Shown: positions 53,306 through 62,405, numbered from the stretch's first letter. The stretch: DNA of 64,000 bases from Stutzerimonas kirkiae (GCF_004327335.1 NZ_QJUO01000014.1:1-64000); one strand, 5' to 3'. Notes: generated from the letters alone by a model not told the origin. Numbers and translations: made by a program.

Positions 53306-54964
53306 TCACTCATGGCGTGCCTGCATGAATCTGGAAATCGTCTGCCCAACCTGCACCTTGCCACTGGAGGTACGCGGCATGTAGCCCCGGCCGACGATAT
53401 GTATCTCTTTCAGGCTGACGCCAAAGTCGCGGTAGACCTTCTGGCGCATCGCCGCGATATCGATACCCTGCCCCACGACGGATTTGCTCCTGCCTTCGAT
53501 CAACATCATCAGGCGCTGGTCTTCGGGATGTTCGAAAACGACGCAGGCCAACGGGTTGAGCTCATCGCACGCCTCACAGGCGCTGGCAGCGAGATCGTGC
53601 ACCATGAGATTCCTGCCATGCAGGGTGAGCATATTCTTTTCCCTTCCCGTCACGACCAGAAAGCCATCCTGGACGAAGCCGAGATCGCCGGTATCGAGCC
53701 ATCTTCCGCTCACATCGACAAAAACGGGCAGGTCCCCGTCCAGGTAGCCGGGGCTGGCGCTGGCGCCACTGATATATATGTTCCCCGGCGCCCCGGCATC
53801 CGCCTGTGTCTTTCCCGCGGCGGGGACGATGCGGATGCGCTCTTCCCAGCCAGGTCCCAGCCTGCACCCCGCGTAACCGCTCCCGTCCAGGTCGAGCCGA
53901 CTGGCCGGCGGCTCGTCCCAGTCGCGCGTGCCCGCCACATACAGCGTGTATTCTGCCATACCGTAACAGGCCATGACCGCCCGGGGCTGCAGGCCCGCTA
54001 CGCGAAAACGCACACGGAAAGCATCGAGAACCCGCTGCGACACATAGTCGGCGCCACAGAACGCCACTTGCCAGCATGAAAGATCCAGGCCCGCCAGCTC
54101 CTGCTCGTCGATGCGCTCGCAGCACAACTGGAAAGCGAAAGCCGGCCCACCGCTGTAGTTGATCCGATAGCGGTCGATCGCCGCCAGCCAGCGCGACGGT
54201 TTCCGGATGAAGTCACCCGAGCGCATGACGACAATCTGCATACCGCCCAGCAATGGAAACAGTATGCCGCCGAACAACCCCATGTCATGGTAGTGCGGCA
54301 GCCACGAAAGAACTGATTTCCCTGGCGAGAAACGCCACTCCTCGGCCACCAGTTGGAAATTGGCCAACAGATTGCGCTGGGTCACGACGACCCCCTTTGG
54401 CGCGCCGGTCGAACCTGAAGTGTATTGGATGATGACCGGGTGATCGGCTGGTGGCGGCGGCGGCCTGTTATCGCGGGCTTGCCAAGCCTCCACATCGAGC
54501 GCCTGCAGCCCTATCCTCAGGATGTCGACAGGCCGGCCCAGATCGTCGTGCTCGTGGAAACAGTGCGCCGCCTTTTCATCGCAGAGGATCGGATAGCCCC
54601 CGTCCCTGTCCAGAATATTCCGCAGCCGCTGCCGCTCGGCCTGCAACAGGGGCAACGGCAAGGGAACCAGCGTAATGCCGTGGAACACCCCGGCGACGAT
54701 GGCGACGATACATTCGGGCCCTGCGTCCATGCACAGGAGCACCCGCCGCCGGGCTCCGAGCAGACTGGACAGCTTCTCGCCATAGGCCATGGCGGCCGTC
54801 AGCAGCGCCGCTGGGGTATAGCGCACGGCCTCGCCGTCGCCCCCTTTATCGAGAAAGGTGAAGATATAAGGGTGCGGACTCGACCTTATGGCCTCGAACA
54901 GCCGTCCGGATAACGCTTCGGGAATGATGCCTGACACCTTGAGTACTCCGACTGACAGGAACAT
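53306..54964 (-). CDS. Fatty acyl-AMP ligase (FAAL-like)
   Basis: Activates a carboxylic acid as acyl-AMP and passes it to a carrier protein. The 552-residue ANL enzyme has motif A3 YTSGSTGAPKGV (residues 181-192), the FAAL-type LPHYHDMGL, GGPAFAFQLCCERI, the A5-like YGMAEYTLYVAG and A7 WLDTGDLGFV. The C-terminal lysine motif is RTSSGKVQ. The ATG at 54964 (MFLSVGVLKV) is preferred to frame starts up to 55030. It is the first gene of the operon and lies 75 nt before the P450. Which fatty acid is used is unknown. Confidence 0.93.
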   Translation of the reverse strand: MFLSVGVLKVSGIIPEALSGRLFEAIRSSPHPYIFTFLDKGGDGEAVRYTPAALLTAAMAYGEKLSSLLGARRRVLLCMDAGPECIVAIVAGVFHGITLVPLPLPLLQAERQRLRNILDRDGGYPILCDEKAAHCFHEHDDLGRPVDILRIGLQALDVEAWQARDNRPPPPPADHPVIIQYTSGSTGAPKGVVVTQRNLLANFQLVAEEWRFSPGKSVLSWLPHYHDMGLFGGILFPLLGGMQIVVMRSGDFIRKPSRWLAAIDRYRINYSGGPAFAFQLCCERIDEQELAGLDLSCWQVAFCGADYVSQRVLDAFRVRFRVAGLQPRAVMACYGMAEYTLYVAGTRDWDEPPASRLDLDGSGYAGCRLGPGWEERIRIVPAAGKTQADAGAPGNIYISGASASPGYLDGDLPVFVDVSGRWLDTGDLGFVQDGFLVVTGREKNMLTLHGRNLMVHDLAASACEACDELNPLACVVFEHPEDQRLMMLIEGRSKSVVGQGIDIAAMRQKVYRDFGVSLKEIHIVGRGYMPRTSSGKVQVGQTISRFMQARHE

Positions 54965-55249
54965 CGACTTTCCACTGGCCTCCGCCGCCGGAACCCGGCA
55001 GTGATGGCCTTGATGCCAGCCGCCCTGCAAAAGGCTGGAAGTCTATAAGTCGCGGTGTCGAAGTAACATCCTTGATTTCAGGTATATTCCTATCCCCCGG
55101 AAACCAATTGACTGAGTCGGAAAGTCCATCCCCATAGCGGGAGGCATAACGACGAGTCCCCCTTCCGGCACCAGGAGTGCCACGTACCAGGCGCGTGATG
55201 GGTGACGATTGCCATGCCCTTCGAGAGCGCTTTCTGCTATGAAGCCCGC
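54965..55249. other. Divergent promoter region, biosynthetic operon / LysR
   Basis: 285 bp between the leftward FAAL gene and a rightward LysR gene. It should contain both promoters. An AT-richer stretch at about 55040-55110 is the most promoter-like part. No palindrome stands out. Confidence 0.45.
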
Positions 55250-56110
55250 ATGGATATCGACCTCGCCCGTACCTTTCTGGAAATCGTCCGTTGTGGCAGC
55301 TTCATCGCTGCCTCGGAGCGTCTGCACCTGACGCAGACCGCGGTCACCGCACGCATGCACAGCCTGGAGAACCAGCTCGGCTGCCGACTGTTCATCCGCA
55401 ACCGCGCTGGCGCCAGGCCGACCGAGGACGGCGAGCGTTTCGTGCGCTATGCCAGCCAGTTGGTGCAGACCTGGGAAGCGGCCCGCCGCGACTTGCCATT
55501 ACCGCAGGGCTACGACGACGTGCTGCGCCTGGGCGCGGAAACCAGCCTGTGCAATCCGCTGCTGCTGATCTGGCTGCAACGCCTGCGCCAGCATCTGCCC
55601 GAACATGCCCTCAGCGCACAAGTCGGCGAAGGACCGGGACTGCAGGAACAACTCGAGCGCGGCCTGCTCGACGCGGTACTGGTCTACCAACCCGAATACC
55701 GTCCGGGCCTGCTGGTCGAACAAGTGCTGGAAGAGAAGCTGGTGCAGGTCGCCCGGGTCGGCAACCGGCAACCCTACCTGTATGTCGACTGGGGGCCGGT
55801 GTTCCGCCAGCAACACGACACTGCCCTGCCCGAACACGCCCGCGCGCCCCTGACGTTCAATCTCGGCCCGCTGGCCTTGCAGTACCTGTTGCAATACGGC
55901 GGCCACGGCTACTTCCGCACCCGGGTCGTGCAGCGCTATCTCGACCAGGGCCTGCTCGAACGGGTGCCGCGCGCCCCGGAGTTCACTTATCCGGTCTACC
56001 TGGTCCACCTGCGCGAACACTCGAACCCGGCCTGCCAGCAGGCCCTGCAGATACTCAGGGAAATAGCGCCACAGGCCTACGAATGGTCACGGGGGTATCC
56101 GGATATCTGA
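55250..56110 (+). CDS. LysR-type regulator divergent from the FAAL operon
   Basis: A 286-residue LysR protein starting MDIDLARTFLEIVRCGSFIA. The HTH is at residues 3-60 (ASERLHLTQTAVTARMHSLE) and the effector domain is at about 90-285. The ATG at 55250 gives the standard distance to the HTH; the frame upstream to 55202 adds 16 unlikely residues. Its divergent placement makes it a candidate regulator of the biosynthetic operon, although it could equally belong to the conserved region on its right. Confidence 0.9.
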   Translation: MDIDLARTFLEIVRCGSFIAASERLHLTQTAVTARMHSLENQLGCRLFIRNRAGARPTEDGERFVRYASQLVQTWEAARRDLPLPQGYDDVLRLGAETSLCNPLLLIWLQRLRQHLPEHALSAQVGEGPGLQEQLERGLLDAVLVYQPEYRPGLLVEQVLEEKLVQVARVGNRQPYLYVDWGPVFRQQHDTALPEHARAPLTFNLGPLALQYLLQYGGHGYFRTRVVQRYLDQGLLERVPRAPEFTYPVYLVHLREHSNPACQQALQILREIAPQAYEWSRGYPDI

Positions 56111-56210
56111 TGGCGAACCGCAAGCCATAAGCCCCCGTCCCAGGTGCGCACGGCGCACCCCTTCCCACAGAGAGCTGAGCACATGCCGACAGTTGATGCC
56201 TGTCGTGACA

Positions 56211-58274
56211 CTAGATCTCGCGCCCCGTCAATCGCCCGATGGCGCCCAGCAATTGCTCCTCCTGGTAGGGCTTGCCCAGGTATTCGTCGACGCCCAAGCC
56301 CAGTGCCTGCTCGCGATGCCGCACATCGCTGCTGGCGGTGATCACCACCACCGGCAGGTCCCGCAGGTGCTCATCCTGGCGGATCCGCGTCAACACGTCG
56401 AAGCCGCCCATGTTCGGCATTTCGATATCCAGCAGCATGATGTCCGGCCTGTCGGCCTGCAGTTGCTCGATGGCATCATCGCCGTCATGGGCGACCGACA
56501 CCCGCATGCCACTGCGTTCGAGCAGGCGGCAGGTCACCTTGCGCACCGTGGCGGAGTCGTCGACCACCAGTACCCGCAGCGCTGCCACGACCTCGCTGCC
56601 GGTCGCTTCCTGCCCACCCGCACTGGCTTCACCGGTGGCAGGCTGTGCCGGCGCCTCGTCAGGCGTGGCAGCGGCAGTCGCCGGGGCCGCCAGGCGGATC
56701 ACGAAGCGCGTGCCGATACCCGGCTGCGACTCGACATCGAGCGTACCGCCCAGTTGCCGGATATCGACAGCGGCCACGTCCAGCCCCACGCCTCGCCCCG
56801 AAATCGGCGAAACCCGGCCGGCGGTCGACAGCCCATGGCTCAGGACCAGTTGCAGTACTTGCCGCGCTTCCGGTTGCTGATCCTCGGCCAGCAGGCCGAG
56901 TTCGACGGCCTTCTCGCGTACCGCCGCCAGATCGATACCGGCCCCATCGTCACTGAGCGCCAGCAGAATATCCTGACCGTCGTGCCAGGCCTCCAGGCAC
57001 ACCAGCCCTTGTTCCGGCTTGCCCAGTGCAAGCCGCTGCCCGGGGGCTTCGATGCCGTGGTCGATGGCATTGCGCAGCATATGCTCCAGCGGCGTGAGCA
57101 AAGGCCCGAGCAACGCCTCCGGCACATCCGCGACCGCATCGGCCACTTCAAGCTCCGCCTGCTTGCCCAGCTCATCGCACAATTGCCGCAGCAGCACGCG
57201 CAAGCGCCCGGCCACCTGCTCGGCGGACAAGGCCGGGGCCGGCGTTCGAGCCGCGGCTTCGACCGGCTCAGCCGCCGGCTCGAACGCGGCGCCCGGCCAT
57301 GGCGTAGCCTCTTCAGACGCTTCATCCCCAGCCGTCCCTTCGGCCTCGGGATGCCGAGCGCGCAGCTCGGCCACGGCGCGCTCCAGCTCGACATGACACT
57401 GGAGCAAAGCCGCCAGATCGGATTGCGCCTGCCCATGCACATCGCGCACATGCTGCTCCAGCTCATGCAGCAGATCGCCAATATGCTTCTGCCTGGCCAG
57501 CCTGGCCCCGCCCTTGAACGTATGCAGGTCGCGCTGCAGGGCCTGCAGACCGGCATGATCCTCCGGCGCCTGCAGCCAGCAGCGCAATCCCTGGCCGATA
57601 CGTTCGGCGAAGGTGACGGCCTCTGCGAGAAATGTATCCGCCAGTTCAGTGTCCGGGGGCGGCGGCTCGGCAGCAGCAGCCAGTTCGCGAGCAGGCCCGC
57701 CCTCGACATCCACCAGCCAGGCCATGTCGATCAGCTCGGTGGAGAAGCCATGCCCGCTACCCGGCATGGGCGCTGCATCGGGAACCTCGCGTATCTCGAC
57801 AGCCACCGGCCCGGCGACCGGAGCTTCGCCCCGGGCAGGCTCCGGGTCAGTCCGCGGCCGGCTCGAATGGAACAGCAGATTATCGATCAACCCGTCCGCA
57901 GCGGGCTGCGATAACCCCTCGCCACCGTCTTCGAGCAGCCGCCTGAGTTCCTTGTCGACCTGTCGCAGCAGACTGTGCACGCTGCTGTCGTTGTCCACCG
58001 CGCCGCTGGCGAGTTCGTCCACCAGCCCCGCGGCGGCTTGCCACAGGCGCGCCAGCGGCGCCCCTGCGCAAAGCCCCTCGAGGCGGGCGAAGACCTTGCC
58101 CATGCGGGCAAGGTTGGCGGGCACGTCCTGCTTGCGCAACATCCCCAGCAACGCCACCTGCAACGCTTGCCGCAACCTGCGCAGCAGTTCCCGCGCCTCG
58201 GCGCCATGCAACCGCGCCTGGGCGGCGGAATCGTGCCGATCCTCCATAACGCCCCCACTCGACATGCCTTTCAT
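56211..58274 (-). CDS. Compact ChpA-like hybrid histidine kinase
   Basis: A 687-residue protein with the parts of the type IV pilus kinase ChpA in reduced form. Residues 25-140 resemble an N-terminal ChpA segment (LLRRLRQALQVALLGMLRKQ, VFARLEGLC, SLLRQVDKELRRLLE). One Hpt domain follows (phospho-acceptor His in DLHTFKGGARL, about residue 245). The kinase core comes next (LEHMLRNAIDHGIEAPGQRL, DDGAGIDLAAVREKAV, ISGRGVGLD), then a linker and a receiver domain (VLVVDDSATVRKVT, MLLDIEMPNMGG). The CheW domain that should follow the kinase core is absent. P. aeruginosa ChpA is about 2,500 residues and follows pilGHIJK; none of those genes is here. The start could also be the ATG at 58265 or 58247. 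Confidence 0.88.
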   Translation of the reverse strand: MKGMSSGGVMEDRHDSAAQARLHGAEARELLRRLRQALQVALLGMLRKQDVPANLARMGKVFARLEGLCAGAPLARLWQAAAGLVDELASGAVDNDSSVHSLLRQVDKELRRLLEDGGEGLSQPAADGLIDNLLFHSSRPRTDPEPARGEAPVAGPVAVEIREVPDAAPMPGSGHGFSTELIDMAWLVDVEGGPARELAAAAEPPPPDTELADTFLAEAVTFAERIGQGLRCWLQAPEDHAGLQALQRDLHTFKGGARLARQKHIGDLLHELEQHVRDVHGQAQSDLAALLQCHVELERAVAELRARHPEAEGTAGDEASEEATPWPGAAFEPAAEPVEAAARTPAPALSAEQVAGRLRVLLRQLCDELGKQAELEVADAVADVPEALLGPLLTPLEHMLRNAIDHGIEAPGQRLALGKPEQGLVCLEAWHDGQDILLALSDDGAGIDLAAVREKAVELGLLAEDQQPEARQVLQLVLSHGLSTAGRVSPISGRGVGLDVAAVDIRQLGGTLDVESQPGIGTRFVIRLAAPATAAATPDEAPAQPATGEASAGGQEATGSEVVAALRVLVVDDSATVRKVTCRLLERSGMRVSVAHDGDDAIEQLQADRPDIMLLDIEMPNMGGFDVLTRIRQDEHLRDLPVVVITASSDVRHREQALGLGVDEYLGKPYQEEQLLGAIGRLTGREI

Positions 58275-58478
58275 ATAGTGGCCTTTTTAACAGACTCACA
58301 TGCACAGCGGCCATCGAATGCGCAAACAGCCGGGCAATCGCGCGCCTTTATCGCAGCGGATAAGGATATGACCCGATCGCCTCAGCTTTCCCCTTGACCT
58401 GCCAGGCAACCAGCGCCAATCTCCCCAACCAATTCGCGCTTGCCGCCCATTCGCCTCGTATTTCCGGAGACTCTGCCC

Positions 58479-59429
58479 ATGGCCACTCGCGTCGGGATCA
58501 TCATGGACCCTATCGCACACATCGCCTTCAAGAAGGACAGCTCGCTGGCCATGTTGCTGGCGGCCCAGGCCAGGGGCTGGGAGCTGCACTACATGGAGCA
58601 GCGCGACCTCTACCAGAGCGCCGGCCAGGCCCGCGCCCGCATGCGCCCGCTGAAGGTCTTCAACGACCCCGGACACTGGTTCGAACTGGGCGAGGAAAAA
58701 GACGCCCCGCTGTCCGCGCTCGACGTGATCCTGATGCGCAAGGACCCGCCCTTCAACAACGAGTACATCTACACCACCTACCTGCTGGAGATGGCCGAGC
58801 AGGAAGGCAGCCTGATCGTCAACAAACCGCAGAGCCTGCGCGACTGCAATGAGAAATTCTTCGCCACGCACTTCCCCGAGTGCTCGCCACCGACCCTGAT
58901 CAGCCAGCGGGCGGACATCATTCGTGCCTTCGCCGCCGAACACGGCGACATCATCCTCAAGCCGCTGGACGAAATGGGCGGCACCTCGATCTTCCGTCAC
59001 CGCGAAGGCGACCCGAACCTCTCGGTGATCCTCGAAACCCTGACGCTCAATGGCGCCCGACCGATCATGGCGCAACGCTATATCCCGGCGATCAAGGATG
59101 GCGACAAGCGCATCCTGATGATCGACGGCGAGCCGGTGCCCTACAGCCTCGCACGCATCCCGGCCCAGGGCGAAACACGCGGCAACCTGGCCGCCGGCGG
59201 GCGCGGCGTGGCCCAGCCACTGAGCGAGCGCGACCGCGAGATCGCCGCCATCGTCGGGCCGCAATTACGCGCGCGTGGCCTGCTGTTCGTCGGCCTGGAC
59301 GTGATCGGCGACTACCTGACCGAAGTCAACGTCACCAGCCCGACCTGCATCCGCGAAATCGACAACGCCTTCGATACCCGTATCGCCGAACGGCTGATGG
59401 ACGCAATCGCCGTCAGACTGGCCAAGTAA
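58479..59429 (+). CDS. gshB: Glutathione synthetase
   Basis: ATP-dependent joining of gamma-glutamylcysteine and glycine. The 316-residue ATP-grasp enzyme begins ATRVGIIMDPIAHIAFKKDS and has NKPQSLRDCNEKFFATHFPE, DIILKPLDEMGGTSIFRH and DVIGDYLTEVNVTSPTCIRE. The ATG at 58479 follows GGAGA; an upstream frame start at 58440 is rejected. It is divergent from the ChpA-like gene, as gshB is from pilG in P. aeruginosa. Confidence 0.97.
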   Translation: MATRVGIIMDPIAHIAFKKDSSLAMLLAAQARGWELHYMEQRDLYQSAGQARARMRPLKVFNDPGHWFELGEEKDAPLSALDVILMRKDPPFNNEYIYTTYLLEMAEQEGSLIVNKPQSLRDCNEKFFATHFPECSPPTLISQRADIIRAFAAEHGDIILKPLDEMGGTSIFRHREGDPNLSVILETLTLNGARPIMAQRYIPAIKDGDKRILMIDGEPVPYSLARIPAQGETRGNLAAGGRGVAQPLSERDREIAAIVGPQLRARGLLFVGLDVIGDYLTEVNVTSPTCIREIDNAFDTRIAERLMDAIAVRLAK

Positions 59430-59735
59430 CGAAGCGGGCGGGCGGGCGCGAACCCGCCCCGCCTCTCCAGGGCGGGCATATGCCCTGTGCTGGGGGCGAG
59501 ACAGTGCAACTGGATTGGCAATAGTGCGTGTCTGGGGACGGCACGACCTGGGGATCATCGTCCCTGTGGGAATGCCTGCGGGGAAGAGCCGGCGCACGAT
59601 TACCCGGCTTCCACGGCCATGGACCGGGAGTTCATGCGATCGCCCGGCCCGCCGGTCCATGCGCATGGACTTTTGCCCACCCGCTCGGGCAGACTGCGCG
59701 GCATTCCCCAGCCACGCCGAGCCGACCCGCCACGC
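59430..59735. other. Intergenic region gshB-tonB3
   Basis: 306 bp. A GC-rich stem (GGCGGGCGCGAACCCGCC, about 59440-59457) directly after gshB may act as a terminator. The two-copy repeat follows at 59508-59577. The tonB3 promoter should lie in the last 150 bp; none is clear by eye. Confidence 0.5.
59508..59577 (+). repeat. Two-copy dispersed element, copy B
   Basis: Contains ACTGGATTGGCAATAGTG, then CGACCTGGGGATCATCGTCC and CTGTGGGAATG, with GAAGAGC just beyond; the same blocks in the same order as the copy at 28924-29001 read on the opposite strand. Confidence 0.7.
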
Positions 59736-60632
59736 ATGAAACCAGCCGCCCCCTTCCCGTCCAGTGCCATTCCCGGCGTCAGAGCGGCGGATCGCCTGGG
59801 GTTCACGCTGTTCCTGGCCGCGGCCCTGCACCTGGCGCTGATCCTCGGGCTTGGTTTCAGCATGCACGAACCGACACCGACGAGCAAAAGCCTGGAAATC
59901 ACCCTGTCCACCTTCAAGAATGAAGAAAAGCCCAGGGAGGCGGACTTCCTCGCCCAGGACAACCAGCAGGGCAGCGGCACCCTGGAGCACAAGGCAGCGC
60001 CCAGGACCACCGAACTGGCACCATTCCAGGATACCGAGGTGCGCAAGGTCACCCCACCCAGCCAGCCACCGGCGCAGGCGCCCAGCCAACCGCAGACGGT
60101 CAGCAAGATCCTCACCACGCAAAGCCCGCAGCCGCAGAAAACCGCCGTCGCCAAGCCCCGGGAAACGTCAAAGCCCGAACCGGCCCCCACCTTCGACAGT
60201 TCGCAGCTCAGCGCCCAGATCGCCAGCCTCGAGGCGGAGCTGGCGCAGGACGTGCAGCGCTACGCCAAGCGTCCACGCATCAGCCGCCAGAACAGCGCCT
60301 CGACCATGCGCGACATCAGCGCCTGGTACCGTGACGAGTGGCGCAAAAAGGTCGAACGCATTGGCAACCTGAACTACCCGGACGAGGCCCGACGCCAGCA
60401 GATCTACGGCAGCCTGCGCATGCTGGTCAGTATCAACCGCGACGGCAGCGTGCTGGAACTGCGCATCCTCGAATCTTCCGGGCAGAAACTGCTGGACGAC
60501 GCGGCCTTGCGCATCGTGCGCCTGGCCGCCCCCTTCGCCCCCTTCACTGGCGAGCTGGCACAGAAATACGACCAGGTGGAAATCATCCGCACCTGGCGTT
60601 TCGAACGCGGCGACCGCCTGTCCAGCCGCTGA
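59736..60632 (+). CDS. tonB3: TonB-like energy-coupling protein (TonB3)
   Basis: A 298-residue bitopic protein with an N-terminal transmembrane helix (about residues 25-46, FTLFLAAALHLALILGLGFS) and a Pro/Gln-rich periplasmic linker. A coiled region follows (SAQIASLEAELAQDVQRYAK), then a C-terminal TonB domain (RIGNLNYPDEARRQQIYGSL, ILESSGQKLLDDAALRIVRL). Position between gshB and yqgE matches tonB3 of P. aeruginosa, which affects twitching motility. The ATG at 59736 is used because the frame before it lacks homology. Whether it serves the TonB receptor at 36.6 kb is not known. Confidence 0.9.
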   Translation: MKPAAPFPSSAIPGVRAADRLGFTLFLAAALHLALILGLGFSMHEPTPTSKSLEITLSTFKNEEKPREADFLAQDNQQGSGTLEHKAAPRTTELAPFQDTEVRKVTPPSQPPAQAPSQPQTVSKILTTQSPQPQKTAVAKPRETSKPEPAPTFDSSQLSAQIASLEAELAQDVQRYAKRPRISRQNSASTMRDISAWYRDEWRKKVERIGNLNYPDEARRQQIYGSLRMLVSINRDGSVLELRILESSGQKLLDDAALRIVRLAAPFAPFTGELAQKYDQVEIIRTWRFERGDRLSSR

Positions 60633-60677
60633 GAGGCATGCCTTTCAACGCCGTCCCAAAGCTGGCTATCGGATAGC

Positions 60678-60784
60678 GACGGCCATAAAGCCGGAAAGAG
60701 CGCTGAAGGCTGGACGAGCAGGGGAACGCCGCATTTCGTCCAGCCTCCAGCGCTCGTCTCGGCTCTTTAGGCTTTATGGCCGTT
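60678..60784. repeat. Dispersed palindromic element, copy 8 (with outer ends)
   Basis: The best-preserved copy. Outer arms are GACGGCCATAAAGCC and GGCTTTATGGCCGT, and inner arms are GAGCGCTGAAGGCTGGACGA and TTTCGTCCAGCCTCCAGCGC. It lies 46 bp after the tonB3 stop and 81 bp before yqgE. Confidence 0.9.
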
Positions 60785-60864
60785 GCTACCCGTAAACCGC
60801 CCAACAGGTTGAAAGGCATGGTTCCCAGCTTCCCGCCCCGCCCGCCAACGCTTAAGCTAGGCGC

Positions 60865-61434
60865 ATGAAAAATACCGAACCCACCTACCTCAAGCACCAC
60901 TTCCTGATCGCCATGCCGCACATGGCCGATCCCGAGTTCGCGCAGACGCTGATCTACCTGATCGAGCACAACACCGACGGCGCCATGGGCCTGGTCATCA
61001 ACCGCCCCAACGGCCTGAGCCTGAGCGATGTGCTCGAACAGTTGCGCCCCGAGCAACTCCCCCCCGTGCAATGCCTGGCCCTGCCGATCTTCTCTGGCGG
61101 CCCGGTACAGAACGACCGTGGCTTCGTGCTGCACTCGGCGGAGCGGCAATTCCAGGCCACCCTGGCCTTGCCCGAATGGGCCATGTCCACCTCCCAGGAT
61201 GTGCTGTTCGCCATTGCCGACGGCCACGGCCCGCGCCAGCACCTGATCGCCCTCGGCTATGCCGGTTGGGATGCCGGCCAGCTCGAGGAGGAACTGGCCA
61301 ACAACGTCTGGCTGAGTTGTCCGGCCAGCTCCGACATTCTCTTCGACCTGCCCCCCGAGCAGCGCCTGCACGCGGCGGCGGCCAGCCTCGGCGTCAACCT
61401 CAACCTGCTCACCGCACAGGCCGGGCACGCATGA
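60865..61434 (+). CDS. yqgE: YqgE/AlgH family protein (UPF0301)
   Basis: A 189-residue protein of unknown function. The family sequence [35 protein letters not shown] and [15 protein letters not shown] are visible. P. aeruginosa AlgH belongs to this family and was linked to alginate regulation. The stop overlaps the ruvX start (ATGA), part of the conserved yqgE-ruvX-pyrR-pyrB string. Confidence 0.94.
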   Translation: MKNTEPTYLKHHFLIAMPHMADPEFAQTLIYLIEHNTDGAMGLVINRPNGLSLSDVLEQLRPEQLPPVQCLALPIFSGGPVQNDRGFVLHSAERQFQATLALPEWAMSTSQDVLFAIADGHGPRQHLIALGYAGWDAGQLEEELANNVWLSCPASSDILFDLPPEQRLHAAAASLGVNLNLLTAQAGHA

Positions 61435-61883
61435 GCGCACCACGCCTGTTGCTGGGCTTCGACTATGGCAGCAAGCAGATCGGCGTCGCCGTCGGCCAGG
61501 CGGTGACCGGGCAGGCCCGCGAACTGTGCGTGCTCAAGGCGCAGAATGGCACTCCGGACTGGAGCCGGGTCGAAGCGCTGATGAAGGAATGGCAGCCCGA
61601 CGCGCTGGTGGTGGGCCTGCCATTGAACATGGACGGCAGCCCCAGCGAGATGAGCGAGCGTGCGGAAAAGTTCGCACGGCGGCTCAATGGTCGCTTCAAC
61701 CTGCCGGTACATACCCACGACGAACGCCTGACCACCTACGAAGCCAAGGGCCACCGGCTACGCCAGGGGCAGAGCGGCAACTACAGGGGGCGGCCGGTCG
61801 ATGCACTGGCGGCCGCTCTGCTACTCGAAGGCTGGCTGCAGGCCAACCCCACGGCCCAGCCGATTCCCAAGGAGATTCCATGA
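61431..61883 (+). CDS. ruvX: Holliday junction resolvase-like / pre-16S rRNA nuclease RuvX (YqgF)
   Basis: A 150-residue RNase H-fold protein that trims the 5' end of pre-16S rRNA. N-terminal [16 protein letters not shown] holds the first acidic residue, [16 protein letters not shown] the second block, and [13 protein letters not shown] and [17 protein letters not shown] the rest. It overlaps both neighbours by 4 nt. Confidence 0.96.
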   Translation: MSAPRLLLGFDYGSKQIGVAVGQAVTGQARELCVLKAQNGTPDWSRVEALMKEWQPDALVVGLPLNMDGSPSEMSERAEKFARRLNGRFNLPVHTHDERLTTYEAKGHRLRQGQSGNYRGRPVDALAAALLLEGWLQANPTAQPIPKEIP

Positions 61884-62395
61884 CCCTGCCAGACCCGGAG
61901 CGGCTGCTCCCGGAAATGAACGCAGCCCTCGACCGCCTGCTGGCCAGCCGAGGCATCGAACAGCCCCGCTTCATCGGTATCCGCACCGGCGGCGTGTGGG
62001 TGGCCCAGGCCCTGCTGGCGCTACGGGCCGAACAGCAGCCGCTGGGAATCCTCGACGTGTCCTTCTACCGCGACGATTTCACGCAGAAGGGGCTCAACCC
62101 CCAGGTCCAGCCATCGGCCCTGCCTTTCGAAGTGGAAGGCCAGCACCTGGTGCTGATCGATGACGTATTGCTCACTGGCCGCACCATCCGCGCCGCGCTC
62201 AACGAACTGTTCGACTATGGCCGCCCGGCCAGCGTAATCCTCGTCTGCCTGCTCGACCTCGATGCCCGCGAACTGCCGATCCGCCCCGACGTGGTGGGTG
62301 CGACACTGTCTCTGGCAGCCGAACAGCGCGTAAAATTGCTCGGCCCCGCCCCACTCGCCCTCGAATACCAGGCCCTCGCCACTGCCGCCAATTGA
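61880..62395 (+). CDS. pyrR: PyrR bifunctional regulator / uracil phosphoribosyltransferase
   Basis: A 171-residue PRTase-fold protein with the PRPP-binding motif [18 protein letters not shown] and [16 protein letters not shown]. In Gram-positive bacteria PyrR regulates by RNA binding; in Pseudomonas it is mainly seen next to pyrB and its regulatory role is less clear. The ATG at 61880 has AAGGAG 6 nt upstream. It lies 10 nt before pyrB. Confidence 0.95.
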   Translation: MTLPDPERLLPEMNAALDRLLASRGIEQPRFIGIRTGGVWVAQALLALRAEQQPLGILDVSFYRDDFTQKGLNPQVQPSALPFEVEGQHLVLIDDVLLTGRTIRAALNELFDYGRPASVILVCLLDLDARELPIRPDVVGATLSLAAEQRVKLLGPAPLALEYQALATAAN

Positions 62396-62405
62396 GAACC
62401 ACGCG

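Noticed and set aside
47747..54964. Alginate or cellulose acetylation operon
   Set aside because: MBOAT and SGNH proteins occur in alginate acetylation, but there is no polymerase, export or epimerase gene. The ligase, ACP, P450 and carbamoyltransferase also do not belong to that pathway.
53306..54964. D-alanine ligase DltA
   Set aside because: The LPHYHDMGL block and overall sequence fit fatty acyl-AMP ligases better than DltA; the Dlt comparison is to the operon logic only.
56193..57914. 573-residue open frame on the + strand
   Set aside because: Antisense shadow of the ChpA-like kinase; low-complexity and without motifs.
56211..58274. Ordinary CheA of a chemotaxis cluster
   Set aside because: No CheW domain, no cheW, cheB, cheR or receptor gene nearby, and its N-terminal segment resembles ChpA.
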